Below are positions 1 to 7,561 of a stretch of DNA of 8,648 nucleotides, piece by piece. Positions within the stretch are counted from its first letter, which is position 1. The number at the start of each line of letters is the position of its first letter. Both the position numbers and the translations under genes were made by a program. Below the pieces are notes generated by a model. The model was not told the DNA's origin, made no database searches, and saw only the letters and a program-made list of their open reading frames with translations. The stretch comes from an uncultured Bacilli bacterium (lineage in GTDB: Bacteria; Bacillota_I; Bacilli_A; RF39; UBA660). Location: the NCBI GenBank assembly GCA_944363745.1, contig CALVVD010000037.1, positions 1 through 8,648 on the forward strand. The letters are read 5' to 3'.

Positions 1-20
1 ATTTACTAATTATATATGCT

Positions 21-57
21 AAAAAACACCCTAATTACAAAGTATAATAGAGTGTTT
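21..57 (-). terminator. Intrinsic terminator after the 153-residue gene
   Basis: On the minus strand AACACTCTA (plus 48-56) can pair with TAGGGTGTT (plus 25-33). This gives a 9-bp stem with one G-U pair, closing a 14-base loop, followed at once by a run of six T (plus 21-26). It lies about 40 bases past the stop of the 153-residue gene and probably ends the whole polC transcription unit. On the plus strand the hairpin is followed only by TTT, so it is mainly a minus-strand signal. Confidence 0.82.
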
Positions 58-96
58 GGAAAGAAGCTTTTTTACTTAAATTTTCTCTAAAAGTAT

Positions 97-558
97 TTAT
101 CTTACTTTAGAATATTTTGAAGCTTCTAAAGATTTTAAGAAATTATTTCTTTTTTTCCTTAAATAAGCAGGAATATTAGTAACTAACTCCTTAGGTGCAG
201 TATAATATACAAAGACTTGAGTTGGTGTTCCATATGGAGCGTCACTATACCAATTTTCCATAGGATTTTCTGTAACTAAATGTCCAGTATGTAAACCTAA
301 TTTAACAAGTTCACTTTGATATGCAATAGCATATTGAGGCACATAAGAAATGCTATCAAATAATCCATCTACTACAGGTCTAACAGTTCTTTCTTTAATT
401 TCTCTTACTTCATCATTAGATGGGCGACCATCAATACCATAATTTACATAATTTATAATATCTTTAGCAATCCTTTCATAGCACATAAATTCTTGAGCTT
501 TTTCAAAAGAACCACAGCTTTCTACTATCATTTGCATCATATTATTTTCATTATTCAT
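97..558 (-). CDS. Hypothetical soluble protein, 153 residues, downstream of polC
   Basis: I do not recognise this protein. It is a complete 153-residue ORF starting with ATG at 558 and ending in TAA. The start is well supported: AAGGGGG (567-573) lies 8 bases upstream, behind a perfect promoter. There is no signal peptide or membrane segment. The N-terminal third (about residues 8-40) looks helical and contains two Cys (C15, C26). A middle segment (residues 61-127) has mixed aromatic and beta-type character, including a Trp-Tyr pair at 103-104 and VFVYY at 115-119. The C-terminal tail (residues 134-153) is basic and helix-like, with RKKRNN, so nucleic-acid or phospholipid contact is possible but unproven. 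It is probably reached both by read-through from polC and by its own strong promoter, which suggests a higher level than polC itself. The only clue to its role is its place next to polC. Confidence 0.85.
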   Translation of the reverse strand: MNNENNMMQMIVESCGSFEKAQEFMCYERIAKDIINYVNYGIDGRPSNDEVREIKERTVRPVVDGLFDSISYVPQYAIAYQSELVKLGLHTGHLVTENPMENWYSDAPYGTPTQVFVYYTAPKELVTNIPAYLRKKRNNFLKSLEASKYSKVR

Positions 559-566
559 TCTTTATT

Positions 567-573
567 CCCCCTT
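567..573 (-). promoter_or_regulatory. Ribosome binding site of the 153-residue gene
   Basis: The minus-strand sequence AAGGGGG is complementary to the 16S rRNA tail and lies 8 bases before the ATG at 558. The same AGGGGGAAT style of site precedes the 279-residue gene upstream of polC. Confidence 0.8.
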
Positions 574-590
574 CAATTGAATGCAGCCAT

Positions 591-619
591 ATTATAGCAC
601 ATTTTTGTTACTTTGTCAA
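591..619 (-). promoter_or_regulatory. Perfect-consensus sigma-A promoter between polC and the 153-residue gene
   Basis: The minus strand reads TTGACA (614-619), a 17-base spacer, then TATAAT (591-596). Both hexamers are exact consensus, and the -10 carries a TG extension (TGCTATAAT). The -35 abuts the TAG stop of polC (620-622). Transcription would start near 584, giving a leader of about 26 bases. This is the strongest promoter in the window, and it serves a gene of unknown function. Confidence 0.9.
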
Positions 620-3600
620 CTAAAACAAACTTAACTGATTAGAGTCTGGTAAGTCATTAAGGATTCCCATCTCTGTCATTTTATCGGTTAGGGTCTTTGA
701 AACTTTACCACGTTTTTGTAAATCTTCTTTACTTAAGAATGGTCCTTGTTCTCTTGCTTCTACTATAGTTTTAGCAACTGTAACACCTAGTCCATCTATT
801 GTTTTAAATGGTGGTATTAATGTATTTTCATGTTCTTCATCTACTATAAATCTAGTAGCATCACTCTTCTCTAGAGAAATAGGTGCAAATTTAATACCAC
901 GAGCCGTTGCTTCTAAAGCAATATGAAGAGATTCTATTATATTTGTCTCTTTATTAGTCGCTTCAAAACCTTTAGCCATTAAGTCATCATATCTTGTTTT
1001 TATAGCATTATAACCTTTTATCATCGTATCGATATCAAAGTCATCTACTCTAATAGAGAAAAACGCTGCATAATAGTAAAGTGGTTTATAGACTTTAAAC
1101 CAAGCAATTCTAATAGCACTCATAACATAAGCACAAGCATGAGCTTTTGGGAACATGTATTTTATTTTATGACATGACTCAATATACCATTCTGGAACAT
1201 GGGCTTCTCTCATTTCTTCAACCATACCCTTCCATGTTTCTGGATCTTTTGTCGCTTTACCCTTTCTAACATGCTCCATTATTTTAAATGCTCTAATAGG
1301 TTTCATTCCCCAGTTCATTAAATTAACCATAATATCATCACGACAACCAATAACATCTTTAAAGGGAACAATATTATTTTTTATAAGTTCACTAGCATTA
1401 CCGGCCCAGACATCAGTACCATGTGATAGACCTGATATTTTAACTAGTTCTGCGAAAGTTGATGGTTTAGTCTCAACAAGCATTTGAATAACAAAACGAG
1501 TACCGAGTTCCGGTAATCCTAATGTTCCCGTTGGACATAAAATATCTTCTTCTTTTACTCCTAAAGCAAGAGGACTTGATAAAAGAGAAAATATTTTCTT
1601 ATCATCCATAGGTAGAGTTGTTATATCAATACCAGATAAGTCTTGCAACATTCTAAGGACTGTAGGATCATCGTGACCTAGTATATCTAGTTTTAAGACG
1701 TCTTGATCAATGGCATGATAATCAAAGTGAGTTGTTCGCCACAGAGAGGTATTATCATCGGCAGGATACTGGAATGGAGTAAAATCAAAAACATCCATAT
1801 AACCTGGTATAACAACAATACCTCCAGGATGTTGTCCAGTTGTTCTTTTAACACCAGTACATCCTTTAGCAAGTCTTTCAATCTCTGTACTTCTTTTACC
1901 AACAATTCCATGTTCTTCAAAGTAGCCTCTAACATAACCATAAGCTGTTTTTTCAGCGACAGTACCAATAGTACCAGCACGATAAACATTATCAACTCCG
2001 AATAATACTTTGGTATATTCATGAGCTTTCCATTGATATTCTCCTGAGAAGTTAAGATCAATATCAGGAACTTTATCAGCATTAAAACCTAAGAAGGTTG
2101 CAAATGGCATATCTTGTCCTTCTTTACCTAGAGGTTGTCCACACTTAGGACAAGTTTTATCTGGTAGATCATAACCTGATGGATAATCTTTTCCATAAGG
2201 AATACCTTCATCATTAATAAATTCAGAGTACTTACAATCTTTATTACGACATAAATAATGAGCAGGAAGAGGATTTACTTCTGTTATTCCCATCATGGTA
2301 GCAACGAAAGATGAACCAACAGAACCACGGGAACCAACGATATAACCATCATCATTTGAATGTTTAACTAACTTTTGAGCGATTAGATAGATAACATCGA
2401 AACCTCCACCTATGACACCACCTAAATTTTTCTTAAGAGCCTTTTCTAACTCTTCATCTGTAATATCAGGTGTCTCTATTTTTAAATTTTCTTTAATTAC
2501 TTTTTTTACTTCATCAAAACCTTTTAAAAGAGTACTATGTAAATTAGCAAATAATTTTGCTTTAAATTCATCTTCATTTAAATTAGGCTCTTCTCTTTTT
2601 AACTTAGCATCAAGCGCTTTAAAAATACCATCACCATATAACTCAGTACTAATTCTCTGTTCTATATTATAAGGAAGAGGACTACCATACATATCACTCG
2701 CTTTTGTAAAGACTAAATCAGTAACAGTCTCTACACTTTTATCAATTTTAGGAGAGAAAGGTATTCCTCCTGTTTCAATAATTACTTCTATAATTTCAGC
2801 CATATCAGCAATCTTTTTAGGATTATCAATAACTATTAACTTTCTAGTCACATCATCTAAGAATGAAAAGTCTTCTAGCATCTCTATTGTTGTTCTAAAA
2901 TGATTTGAAGGAATATTCTTAATACCACCTCTTGCTAGAGGATGACGTCCTCCTCCTGGTACTTTTTGATTTACAATAATTTCTCTATATATTTTATCTT
3001 CTCTTGTTATATGATGAACATCTCCTGTTGCCACTATCAACTTACCTGCTTCTATTGTGGTATCTATAATTTTTTTAATATTACTAATTACTTCACCAAC
3101 ATTAGCAAAATCACCTGTTTCTACTAAATGAGAATAACACTCAGGAGGTTGTACTTCTACATAGTCATAGAATCTAATAATATTAGATAATTCTTCTTCA
3201 CTCTTACTAGAAGCTTGTTTAAATACTTCAGACTCATAACAACCACTACCAATAAGTAATCCTTCACGATACTCATTAATAACACTTCTTGGTATTCTTG
3301 GAGTCTTATATAAATAAGTAGTATTAGCAAAAGAGACTATTTTAAATAAATTCTTTAAGCCTTTTTTATTTAAAGCGATAATATTGATATGATTAGTATT
3401 ACCATATTTATACATTTCTTTAGAATCTACAATATTAGATAACTCTTCCATAGTCTCAATATTACGACTATCTAATTTTTCTAGCATTTTATAAAGAACT
3501 AAAGCCGTACCTTCAGCATCATAATCTCCTCTATGGTGACTCTCTTCATCCCAAGGAACATTATATCTTTTAACTAAAGCTGATAAACCATGACGTGCAT

Positions 3601-5230
3601 AATTATTATCTAAGGTTCTAGATAATTCCAAAGTATCAATAACAGGGTTCTTAAATTCTCCTAAATTATATTTTTTATAAGCCATCTCTAAGAAAGAAAC
3701 ATCGAACTTAGCATTATGAGCTACCATAGGTAAATCCCCAAACCAATCAATAAACCTTTTAACAGCATTCTCTTCATTATCTTTATCTTGTAACATAAAA
3801 TCTGTTATATTAGTTATTTCTGTTATTTTAGCAGGTAGTGGCCGTCCTGGATTAATCAATTCATCATAACGCTCTAATATTTCTCCCCCCTTCATCTTAA
3901 CTGCACCAATTTCAATTATAGAGTCAGCACCACCGGCATTAAATCCTGTAGTTTCAAAGTCAAAGACAACATAAGTTTGATCTAATAGTTTACCATCATT
4001 AGGTCTAATAACGATATCTACATTATCATCTACCATTACAAGTTCTGTTCCATATAGTGCTTTAAATTTATCTTTATCTTCTCTACCTTTATTATAATCT
4101 CTTACTAAATTATAAACATGAGGAAAAGCTTGAACACCATTATGATCTGTTATAGCAATGGCCTTATGTCCCCATTTCATTGCCTGTTTAACTAGTTTTA
4201 CTTCATCGGCAACTCCATCCATCTGACTCATCATCGTATGAGCATGTAATTCTATCCTCTTCTCATCTGCATCATCAACAATCTCTTCAACAACATGATC
4301 TACTTCTTCTATATCTCTAGCATTTAAAACTAATTCATCTTTAGAAAAACTATCATTTTTAGTATATCCTCTAATCTTAAACCATTTACCACCTTTTAAC
4401 TCTTTACAAAGTCTAGAATATTCCTCATCTTCATTACAAAATACTTTACAAGCGATACTATCAGTCTCATCAGTTATTTTAATAGTTATAATCTTAAAAT
4501 TAGTCTTATTAGATTCAAAATAATCAGTACCAAAAATATACCCTTCAACAGTTACATCATTATCTTCTCCTAATAATAAACTCATCTTAATAGGATCAGT
4601 ATCTATATGTCTACCTAAAACACATCCTTCTTCAGTTGTTTTTCTTCTTCTAGGTGTTCCATTATTAAAATGTTTAGCTTCTTCTTTAATTACATCTTTT
4701 TTAATAGGTTCAGGTATAACTACATTAGAAAGTTCATTACTTATCTCATTTTCAATTAAATCATCTTCTTTTACAATAGTATTAATAAATTCATTATATC
4801 CTAATGACTGATAAAATTTATTAACAAAAGAACTAATATCTTTTAATCTATCTTCTTCTTTTTTATTATAAGCGACCAATTTTAATTCATTATCTTCACA
4901 TTTCAAAGCATCTTGATATAAATCTATTAGATTAATTTTATTATCTTCTTTTAATTTCTTTAAGATATAAGGATAATATTCTAATAGTTTATTATAGTCT
5001 TTATTCTTTACATCAAAAGAAAATGTTACATCTTCAGCAAGTAAATTACTATTATTATTTAAATAATCCATTACTTCAACAGGTAAATAATTATCAATAG
5101 TAATTTTTACTAACCAATGCTTACTTTTCTTACTAATAATTATCTTATCTAACACAGCATTCTCAAAAAAAGAATAGTAATCAGTATTAAGATTTATTCT
5201 TTTTAATAATATTTCTAACTTCTCATCCAT
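620..5230 (-). CDS. polC: DNA polymerase III PolC-type alpha subunit
   Basis: This is the replicative C-family DNA polymerase of low-GC Gram-positive bacteria, which copies chromosomal DNA with built-in 3'-5' proofreading. Order along the 1536 residues: N-terminal domain 1-190; OB fold about 222-310; PHP domain from 325 (HAHTMMSQMDG at 329, TDHNG at 361). A DEDDh exonuclease is inserted at about 415-585, with DFE at 424-426, D510 in AHNAKFD, and H566/D571. The PHP then resumes to about 780. The polymerase core has SRGSVGSS (967-974), a four-Cys zinc site (C994, C999, C1027, C1030), catalytic DID at 1056-1058, TTGQHPGG at 1130, LDILGHDDPT at 1181 and FPKAHACAY at 1360. A helix-hairpin-helix lies near 1475-1494, and the C-terminal QLSLF (1532-1536) is a clamp-binding motif. 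No key residue is missing. The start follows AGAGGT, which overlaps the stop of the preceding gene. The protein is about 100 residues longer than the Bacillus subtilis enzyme (1437), mainly through an insertion at about 866-937. Confidence 0.98.
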   Translation of the reverse strand: MDEKLEILLKRINLNTDYYSFFENAVLDKIIISKKSKHWLVKITIDNYLPVEVMDYLNNNSNLLAEDVTFSFDVKNKDYNKLLEYYPYILKKLKEDNKINLIDLYQDALKCEDNELKLVAYNKKEEDRLKDISSFVNKFYQSLGYNEFINTIVKEDDLIENEISNELSNVVIPEPIKKDVIKEEAKHFNNGTPRRRKTTEEGCVLGRHIDTDPIKMSLLLGEDNDVTVEGYIFGTDYFESNKTNFKIITIKITDETDSIACKVFCNEDEEYSRLCKELKGGKWFKIRGYTKNDSFSKDELVLNARDIEEVDHVVEEIVDDADEKRIELHAHTMMSQMDGVADEVKLVKQAMKWGHKAIAITDHNGVQAFPHVYNLVRDYNKGREDKDKFKALYGTELVMVDDNVDIVIRPNDGKLLDQTYVVFDFETTGFNAGGADSIIEIGAVKMKGGEILERYDELINPGRPLPAKITEITNITDFMLQDKDNEENAVKRFIDWFGDLPMVAHNAKFDVSFLEMAYKKYNLGEFKNPVIDTLELSRTLDNNYARHGLSALVKRYNVPWDEESHHRGDYDAEGTALVLYKMLEKLDSRNIETMEELSNIVDSKEMYKYGNTNHINIIALNKKGLKNLFKIVSFANTTYLYKTPRIPRSVINEYREGLLIGSGCYESEVFKQASSKSEEELSNIIRFYDYVEVQPPECYSHLVETGDFANVGEVISNIKKIIDTTIEAGKLIVATGDVHHITREDKIYREIIVNQKVPGGGRHPLARGGIKNIPSNHFRTTIEMLEDFSFLDDVTRKLIVIDNPKKIADMAEIIEVIIETGGIPFSPKIDKSVETVTDLVFTKASDMYGSPLPYNIEQRISTELYGDGIFKALDAKLKREEPNLNEDEFKAKLFANLHSTLLKGFDEVKKVIKENLKIETPDITDEELEKALKKNLGGVIGGGFDVIYLIAQKLVKHSNDDGYIVGSRGSVGSSFVATMMGITEVNPLPAHYLCRNKDCKYSEFINDEGIPYGKDYPSGYDLPDKTCPKCGQPLGKEGQDMPFATFLGFNADKVPDIDLNFSGEYQWKAHEYTKVLFGVDNVYRAGTIGTVAEKTAYGYVRGYFEEHGIVGKRSTEIERLAKGCTGVKRTTGQHPGGIVVIPGYMDVFDFTPFQYPADDNTSLWRTTHFDYHAIDQDVLKLDILGHDDPTVLRMLQDLSGIDITTLPMDDKKIFSLLSSPLALGVKEEDILCPTGTLGLPELGTRFVIQMLVETKPSTFAELVKISGLSHGTDVWAGNASELIKNNIVPFKDVIGCRDDIMVNLMNWGMKPIRAFKIMEHVRKGKATKDPETWKGMVEEMREAHVPEWYIESCHKIKYMFPKAHACAYVMSAIRIAWFKVYKPLYYYAAFFSIRVDDFDIDTMIKGYNAIKTRYDDLMAKGFEATNKETNIIESLHIALEATARGIKFAPISLEKSDATRFIVDEEHENTLIPPFKTIDGLGVTVAKTIVEAREQGPFLSKEDLQKRGKVSKTLTDKMTEMGILNDLPDSNQLSLF

Positions 5231-5236
5231 AATTAT

Positions 5237-5242
5237 ACCTCT
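5237..5242 (-). promoter_or_regulatory. polC ribosome binding site overlapping the upstream stop codon
   Basis: The minus strand reads TAGAGGT: the TAG stop of the 279-residue gene (5241-5243) shares bases with the AGAGGT binding site, 6 bases before the polC ATG at 5230. The gap between the genes is 10 bases. This arrangement is typical of translational coupling and supports both the polC start and one shared mRNA. Confidence 0.85.
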
Positions 5243-6080
5243 ATATTATTTCTAATTCATTAATCTTTAAAATATGTTTTTGATGTTTTATACAAAAATC
5301 TATAAAAGCTTTCAAATCAATAGTTGCAAGTCCTCTTTCAAAAGTATATTTATCAAGTTCAAAGACTATTTTATCCCTCAACATTCTATTAAGTATCTCT
5401 TCTTTAGAATACCCTAAATACATAAGAAAGTAAGGATATAATTGACATTTTAAGAATTTAAGATGTTTATCCCCTTTTAAATAAACACTTTTATTTAAAA
5501 GTCTAGATGCAAGTTCATTATCAATAGCAAGTTCAATAACAGCATCTACCAAATCTTTATATTCTACTTGATAATTAGCGAGTTCTTTTCTTACGATATG
5601 TTCAATGATATTGATAATAGCAAGAGTATAGTTATCACTATCAACTCTATTTCCCCAAGTAATAGTATTTACTCTTCTACTTTTTGGTATCGTCATACCA
5701 ATAACATCTAATTTTTTATCTACTACTAAAACATGATATAGTTTTATATCAAATTTTAATATTTCTTTTAAATTTTTATTTAAGTCTTTTTTTAAATTAT
5801 CCCAATTTTGTAATAATTCTAGGCGATATTTTTCTGTATCATTTCTAATTTCTTTATACATATCACTATTCTTAACCATATCAAAAATAGTATCATCACA
5901 CGGAATATAATTTTTAGGATCTTTTAATATTTGTTCTTCTTCTTTATATAAATCATTATAACTATGACGATAGTTTTTCCACAGTTTCTGTTTAAAACTT
6001 TGGACAGACTGGGAAATAGAAGCATTAAAAAGTAAATTCCAGATTAAAACATAATCATTTAAAACAAAGTTTAAATTCAT
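5241..6080 (-). CDS. Hypothetical soluble protein, 279 residues, coupled to polC
   Basis: I cannot name a family. I start it at the ATG at 6080 (279 residues, MNLNFVLND). The in-frame ATG at 6098 would put the AGGGGG binding site inside its own coding sequence. The protein is rich in Lys, Glu, Asp and aromatic residues, has no signal peptide, and has no convincing membrane helix. Residues 40-110 are charged and helix-like (YKEEEQILKD, RNDTEKYRLELLQNWDNLKKDL). A beta-type segment with YHVLVVDKKLDVIGMT follows at 115-130. The most family-like block is 155-225: IINIIEHIVRKELANY, then ELAIDNELASRLLN (183-196), then YPYFLMYLGY (215-224). The spacing of these blocks weakly recalls gluzincin-like proteins with a downstream helix carrying a third metal ligand. 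However, there is no HExxH motif, so I do not call it a protease. Its stop overlaps the polC binding site, so its product is made together with PolC. Confidence 0.87.
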   Translation of the reverse strand: MNLNFVLNDYVLIWNLLFNASISQSVQSFKQKLWKNYRHSYNDLYKEEEQILKDPKNYIPCDDTIFDMVKNSDMYKEIRNDTEKYRLELLQNWDNLKKDLNKNLKEILKFDIKLYHVLVVDKKLDVIGMTIPKSRRVNTITWGNRVDSDNYTLAIINIIEHIVRKELANYQVEYKDLVDAVIELAIDNELASRLLNKSVYLKGDKHLKFLKCQLYPYFLMYLGYSKEEILNRMLRDKIVFELDKYTFERGLATIDLKAFIDFCIKHQKHILKINELEII

Positions 6081-6087
6081 TACTATT

Positions 6088-6093
6088 CCCCCT
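6088..6093 (-). promoter_or_regulatory. Ribosome binding site that fixes the start of the 279-residue gene
   Basis: AGGGGG on the minus strand lies 7 bases before the ATG at 6080. It falls within codons 2-4 of the longer reading from 6098, so the shorter start is the likely one. Confidence 0.8.
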
Positions 6094-6121
6094 AACATAT
6101 ATAATAAAGTTTATCATAAAA

Positions 6122-6149
6122 TTTATAATAATTAAAGAAAAAACGTCAA
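6122..6149 (-). promoter_or_regulatory. Probable promoter of the 279-residue gene and polC
   Basis: The minus strand has TTGACG (6144-6149), a 16-base spacer and TATAAA (6122-6127). That is five of six matches in each hexamer. The start would be near 6115, giving a leader of about 35 bases to the ATG at 6080. The -35 lies inside the 3' arm of the terminator palindrome at 6143-6162, so one sequence may both end the upstream transcript and start this one. Confidence 0.55.
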
Positions 6150-6162
6150 AATATTTTGACGT
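6134..6162 (-). terminator. Intrinsic terminator between the ATPase cassette and the polC unit
   Basis: Bases 6143-6162 form a perfect 20-bp palindrome, with half-site ACGTCAAAAT. On the minus strand it folds into a hairpin followed directly by TTTTTCTTTAA, a T-rich tract. On the plus strand it is followed by AAAAC, so termination acts on minus-strand transcription only. It lies 120 bases past the ATPase stop. Confidence 0.75.
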
Positions 6163-6223
6163 AAAACTTAGGCTTAATCTTTTCTCTATTTTTATAGAAT
6201 TAGATAGGATATAAATATTTACA

Positions 6224-6254
6224 ATTCTACTATCTAGCTAGTATTTAGTGTCAA
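6224..6254 (-). promoter_or_regulatory. Possible promoter for a short leader transcript
   Basis: An exact consensus -35, TTGACA, lies at 6249-6254 on the minus strand. The best -10 is TAGAAT at 6224-6229, with a spacer of 19 bases, longer than ideal. TAGTAG at 6227-6232 is the alternative with 16. Transcription would start near 6217 and meet the terminator at 6134-6162 before any gene, making an RNA of roughly 80 bases or an attenuated leader for the polC unit. The long spacer keeps confidence low. Confidence 0.35.
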
Positions 6255-6282
6255 TAGTACAAGGAAATTATCAAAAACTTTT

Positions 6283-7557
6283 TTATGGTTTTAATGCAGT
6301 GATAGGAACGATATATATACCAGTTTCTTTATCTTTTACAACAGAAGTAAAATTTCCTGTTATTATACACATAAATTTAGGTTTAGTTGTCATATTATCA
6401 TAAAATTTTAGTAAATCTTTTTTAGCAGTATCTATTGCATTATATCCTAATTTTATTTCAACCGCTGCATAGTCACCATTAGAAAACTCTAATATTGAAT
6501 CAACTTCTAAACCTGTTACATTATCTCTAAAATGATATAAATGTCCACCTAAATATTCTATATATATTCTAAGGTCTCTTTCTACTAATGATTCAAAAAG
6601 AAAACCAAATGTTTTTAAGTCCTTAAGTAGTTTATCAGCATTCATATTTAAAGAGGCACAAGCAAGTGATGGATCTGTTAAATGTCTCTTAGGAGATTTT
6701 CCTATTCGCTCTTTAGAACGATAATTCTCGCTATAGGCTTCTTGATTTTCTATTATATGTAATCTATCCAATACATCCAAATAATCTTTTAAGGTTATTC
6801 TACTTTCAATTAGTTCTGTTTCATTTTCATAGTTCTCTATATCTTTTATAAGGGTTTCATTACTAACAACAGTAGATTCATTTCTTGATAATGATTTGAG
6901 CAACATCCTCATTTTATTTTTGTCTCTTTTTTTATCATCATTCATATCTTTATCAAGAATAGATTCTATATAACTTTTAGGTATTAATCCTACTTTATCT
7001 GCATCTACTTTTATATTACTAGGCCAACCACCTCTTACTATTAAATTAGCAAGTTCTTTTAGAGAAGGTATTTTAACATTGACATTTTTCTGTTTATCTT
7101 CTAACATTGCGGTTAATGAAGCTTCACCAGTAGAATCTCCTGACTCATAAAGTGACATTGTATACATTTTTACTTTACCTATTCTCCCTGCTCCAGAATG
7201 AAATACTTCTTTTTTTCTTTCATCATTTAATTCTGTTGAACAAGTTAATATATATTTTCCTTTTTTAGAATCTTCATCGCATTTTCTTCTAACTTTATCC
7301 CATATTTTAGGTACTAAATGCCATTCATCTATTAATTCAGGTTGTTCTTCATTTAATATTAATTCTAAATCAAGCAAAGCTCTTTCTTTTGTTTCATCAT
7401 CATCAAGATAGACGGCACTTTTTGCATGTTTAGAAGATGTCCATGTCTTTCCACACCATTTAGGACCTTCAACAGATAAAGCTCCAAAAACTTTTAAATA
7501 ATCATCTAAGTTTTTATCAATTAATCTTGGCATGTATTCATTATTGTTAATATTCAT
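6283..7557 (-). CDS. AAA family ATPase with C-terminal DUF4143 domain
   Basis: This protein of 424 residues belongs to the widespread but poorly understood ATP-binding proteins with an AAA_14 domain and a DUF4143 domain. Residues 1-150 form the ATPase. Walker A is GPKWCGKT (31-38) and Walker B is LIDEW (75-79). A sensor-like ILTCST lies at 103-108, followed by the family-typical GAGRIGKVKMYTMSLYESG region (122-140). VRGGWP (174-179) starts the link to DUF4143 (about 195-370). That region includes a PD-(D/E)XK nuclease-like core: FESLVERD (321-328), D353 and EIK at 367-369. All motifs are intact, so the gene is probably active. The cellular role of the family is not established, and nuclease activity is unproven. 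I start it at the ATG at 7557. The in-frame GTG at 7569 lies inside the AGAGGTG binding site. It has its own promoter and terminator and looks like an independent, possibly mobile, cassette set between unrelated genes. There is no signal peptide or membrane segment. Confidence 0.92.
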   Translation of the reverse strand: MNINNNEYMPRLIDKNLDDYLKVFGALSVEGPKWCGKTWTSSKHAKSAVYLDDDETKERALLDLELILNEEQPELIDEWHLVPKIWDKVRRKCDEDSKKGKYILTCSTELNDERKKEVFHSGAGRIGKVKMYTMSLYESGDSTGEASLTAMLEDKQKNVNVKIPSLKELANLIVRGGWPSNIKVDADKVGLIPKSYIESILDKDMNDDKKRDKNKMRMLLKSLSRNESTVVSNETLIKDIENYENETELIESRITLKDYLDVLDRLHIIENQEAYSENYRSKERIGKSPKRHLTDPSLACASLNMNADKLLKDLKTFGFLFESLVERDLRIYIEYLGGHLYHFRDNVTGLEVDSILEFSNGDYAAVEIKLGYNAIDTAKKDLLKFYDNMTTKPKFMCIITGNFTSVVKDKETGIYIVPITALKP

Positions 7558-7561
7558 AAAA

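Noticed and set aside
1703..2005. 100-residue plus-strand ORF antisense to polC
   Set aside because: It is low-complexity Ser/Asn/Thr-rich sequence mirroring the polC codons, with no promoter or binding site of its own.
1693..2082. 129-residue ORF on the minus strand in another frame inside polC
   Set aside because: It lies wholly within the conserved polymerase core. Its Leu/Ile-rich product is an artefact of AT-rich codons, and no ribosome binding site or family match is apparent.
2412..2672. 86-residue plus-strand ORF opposite the PolC insertion
   Set aside because: It coincides with the Lys/Glu-rich insertion, whose reverse complement naturally lacks stops and reads as Ser/Phe/Leu. I see it as a shadow, not an overlapping gene.
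2942..3127. 61-residue plus-strand ORF antisense to polC
   Set aside because: It is short, of biased composition, and lies within the conserved PHP region of polC.
5595..5604. HIVRKE in the 279-residue protein as a zinc protease motif
   Set aside because: It is neither HExxH nor HxxEH. The resemblance rests only on the surrounding helices, so a protease call is not justified.
6081..6098. Longer start for the 279-residue gene (MLGGIV...)
   Set aside because: The AGGGGG ribosome binding site would lie inside the first codons. The ATG at 6080 has ideal spacing from it.
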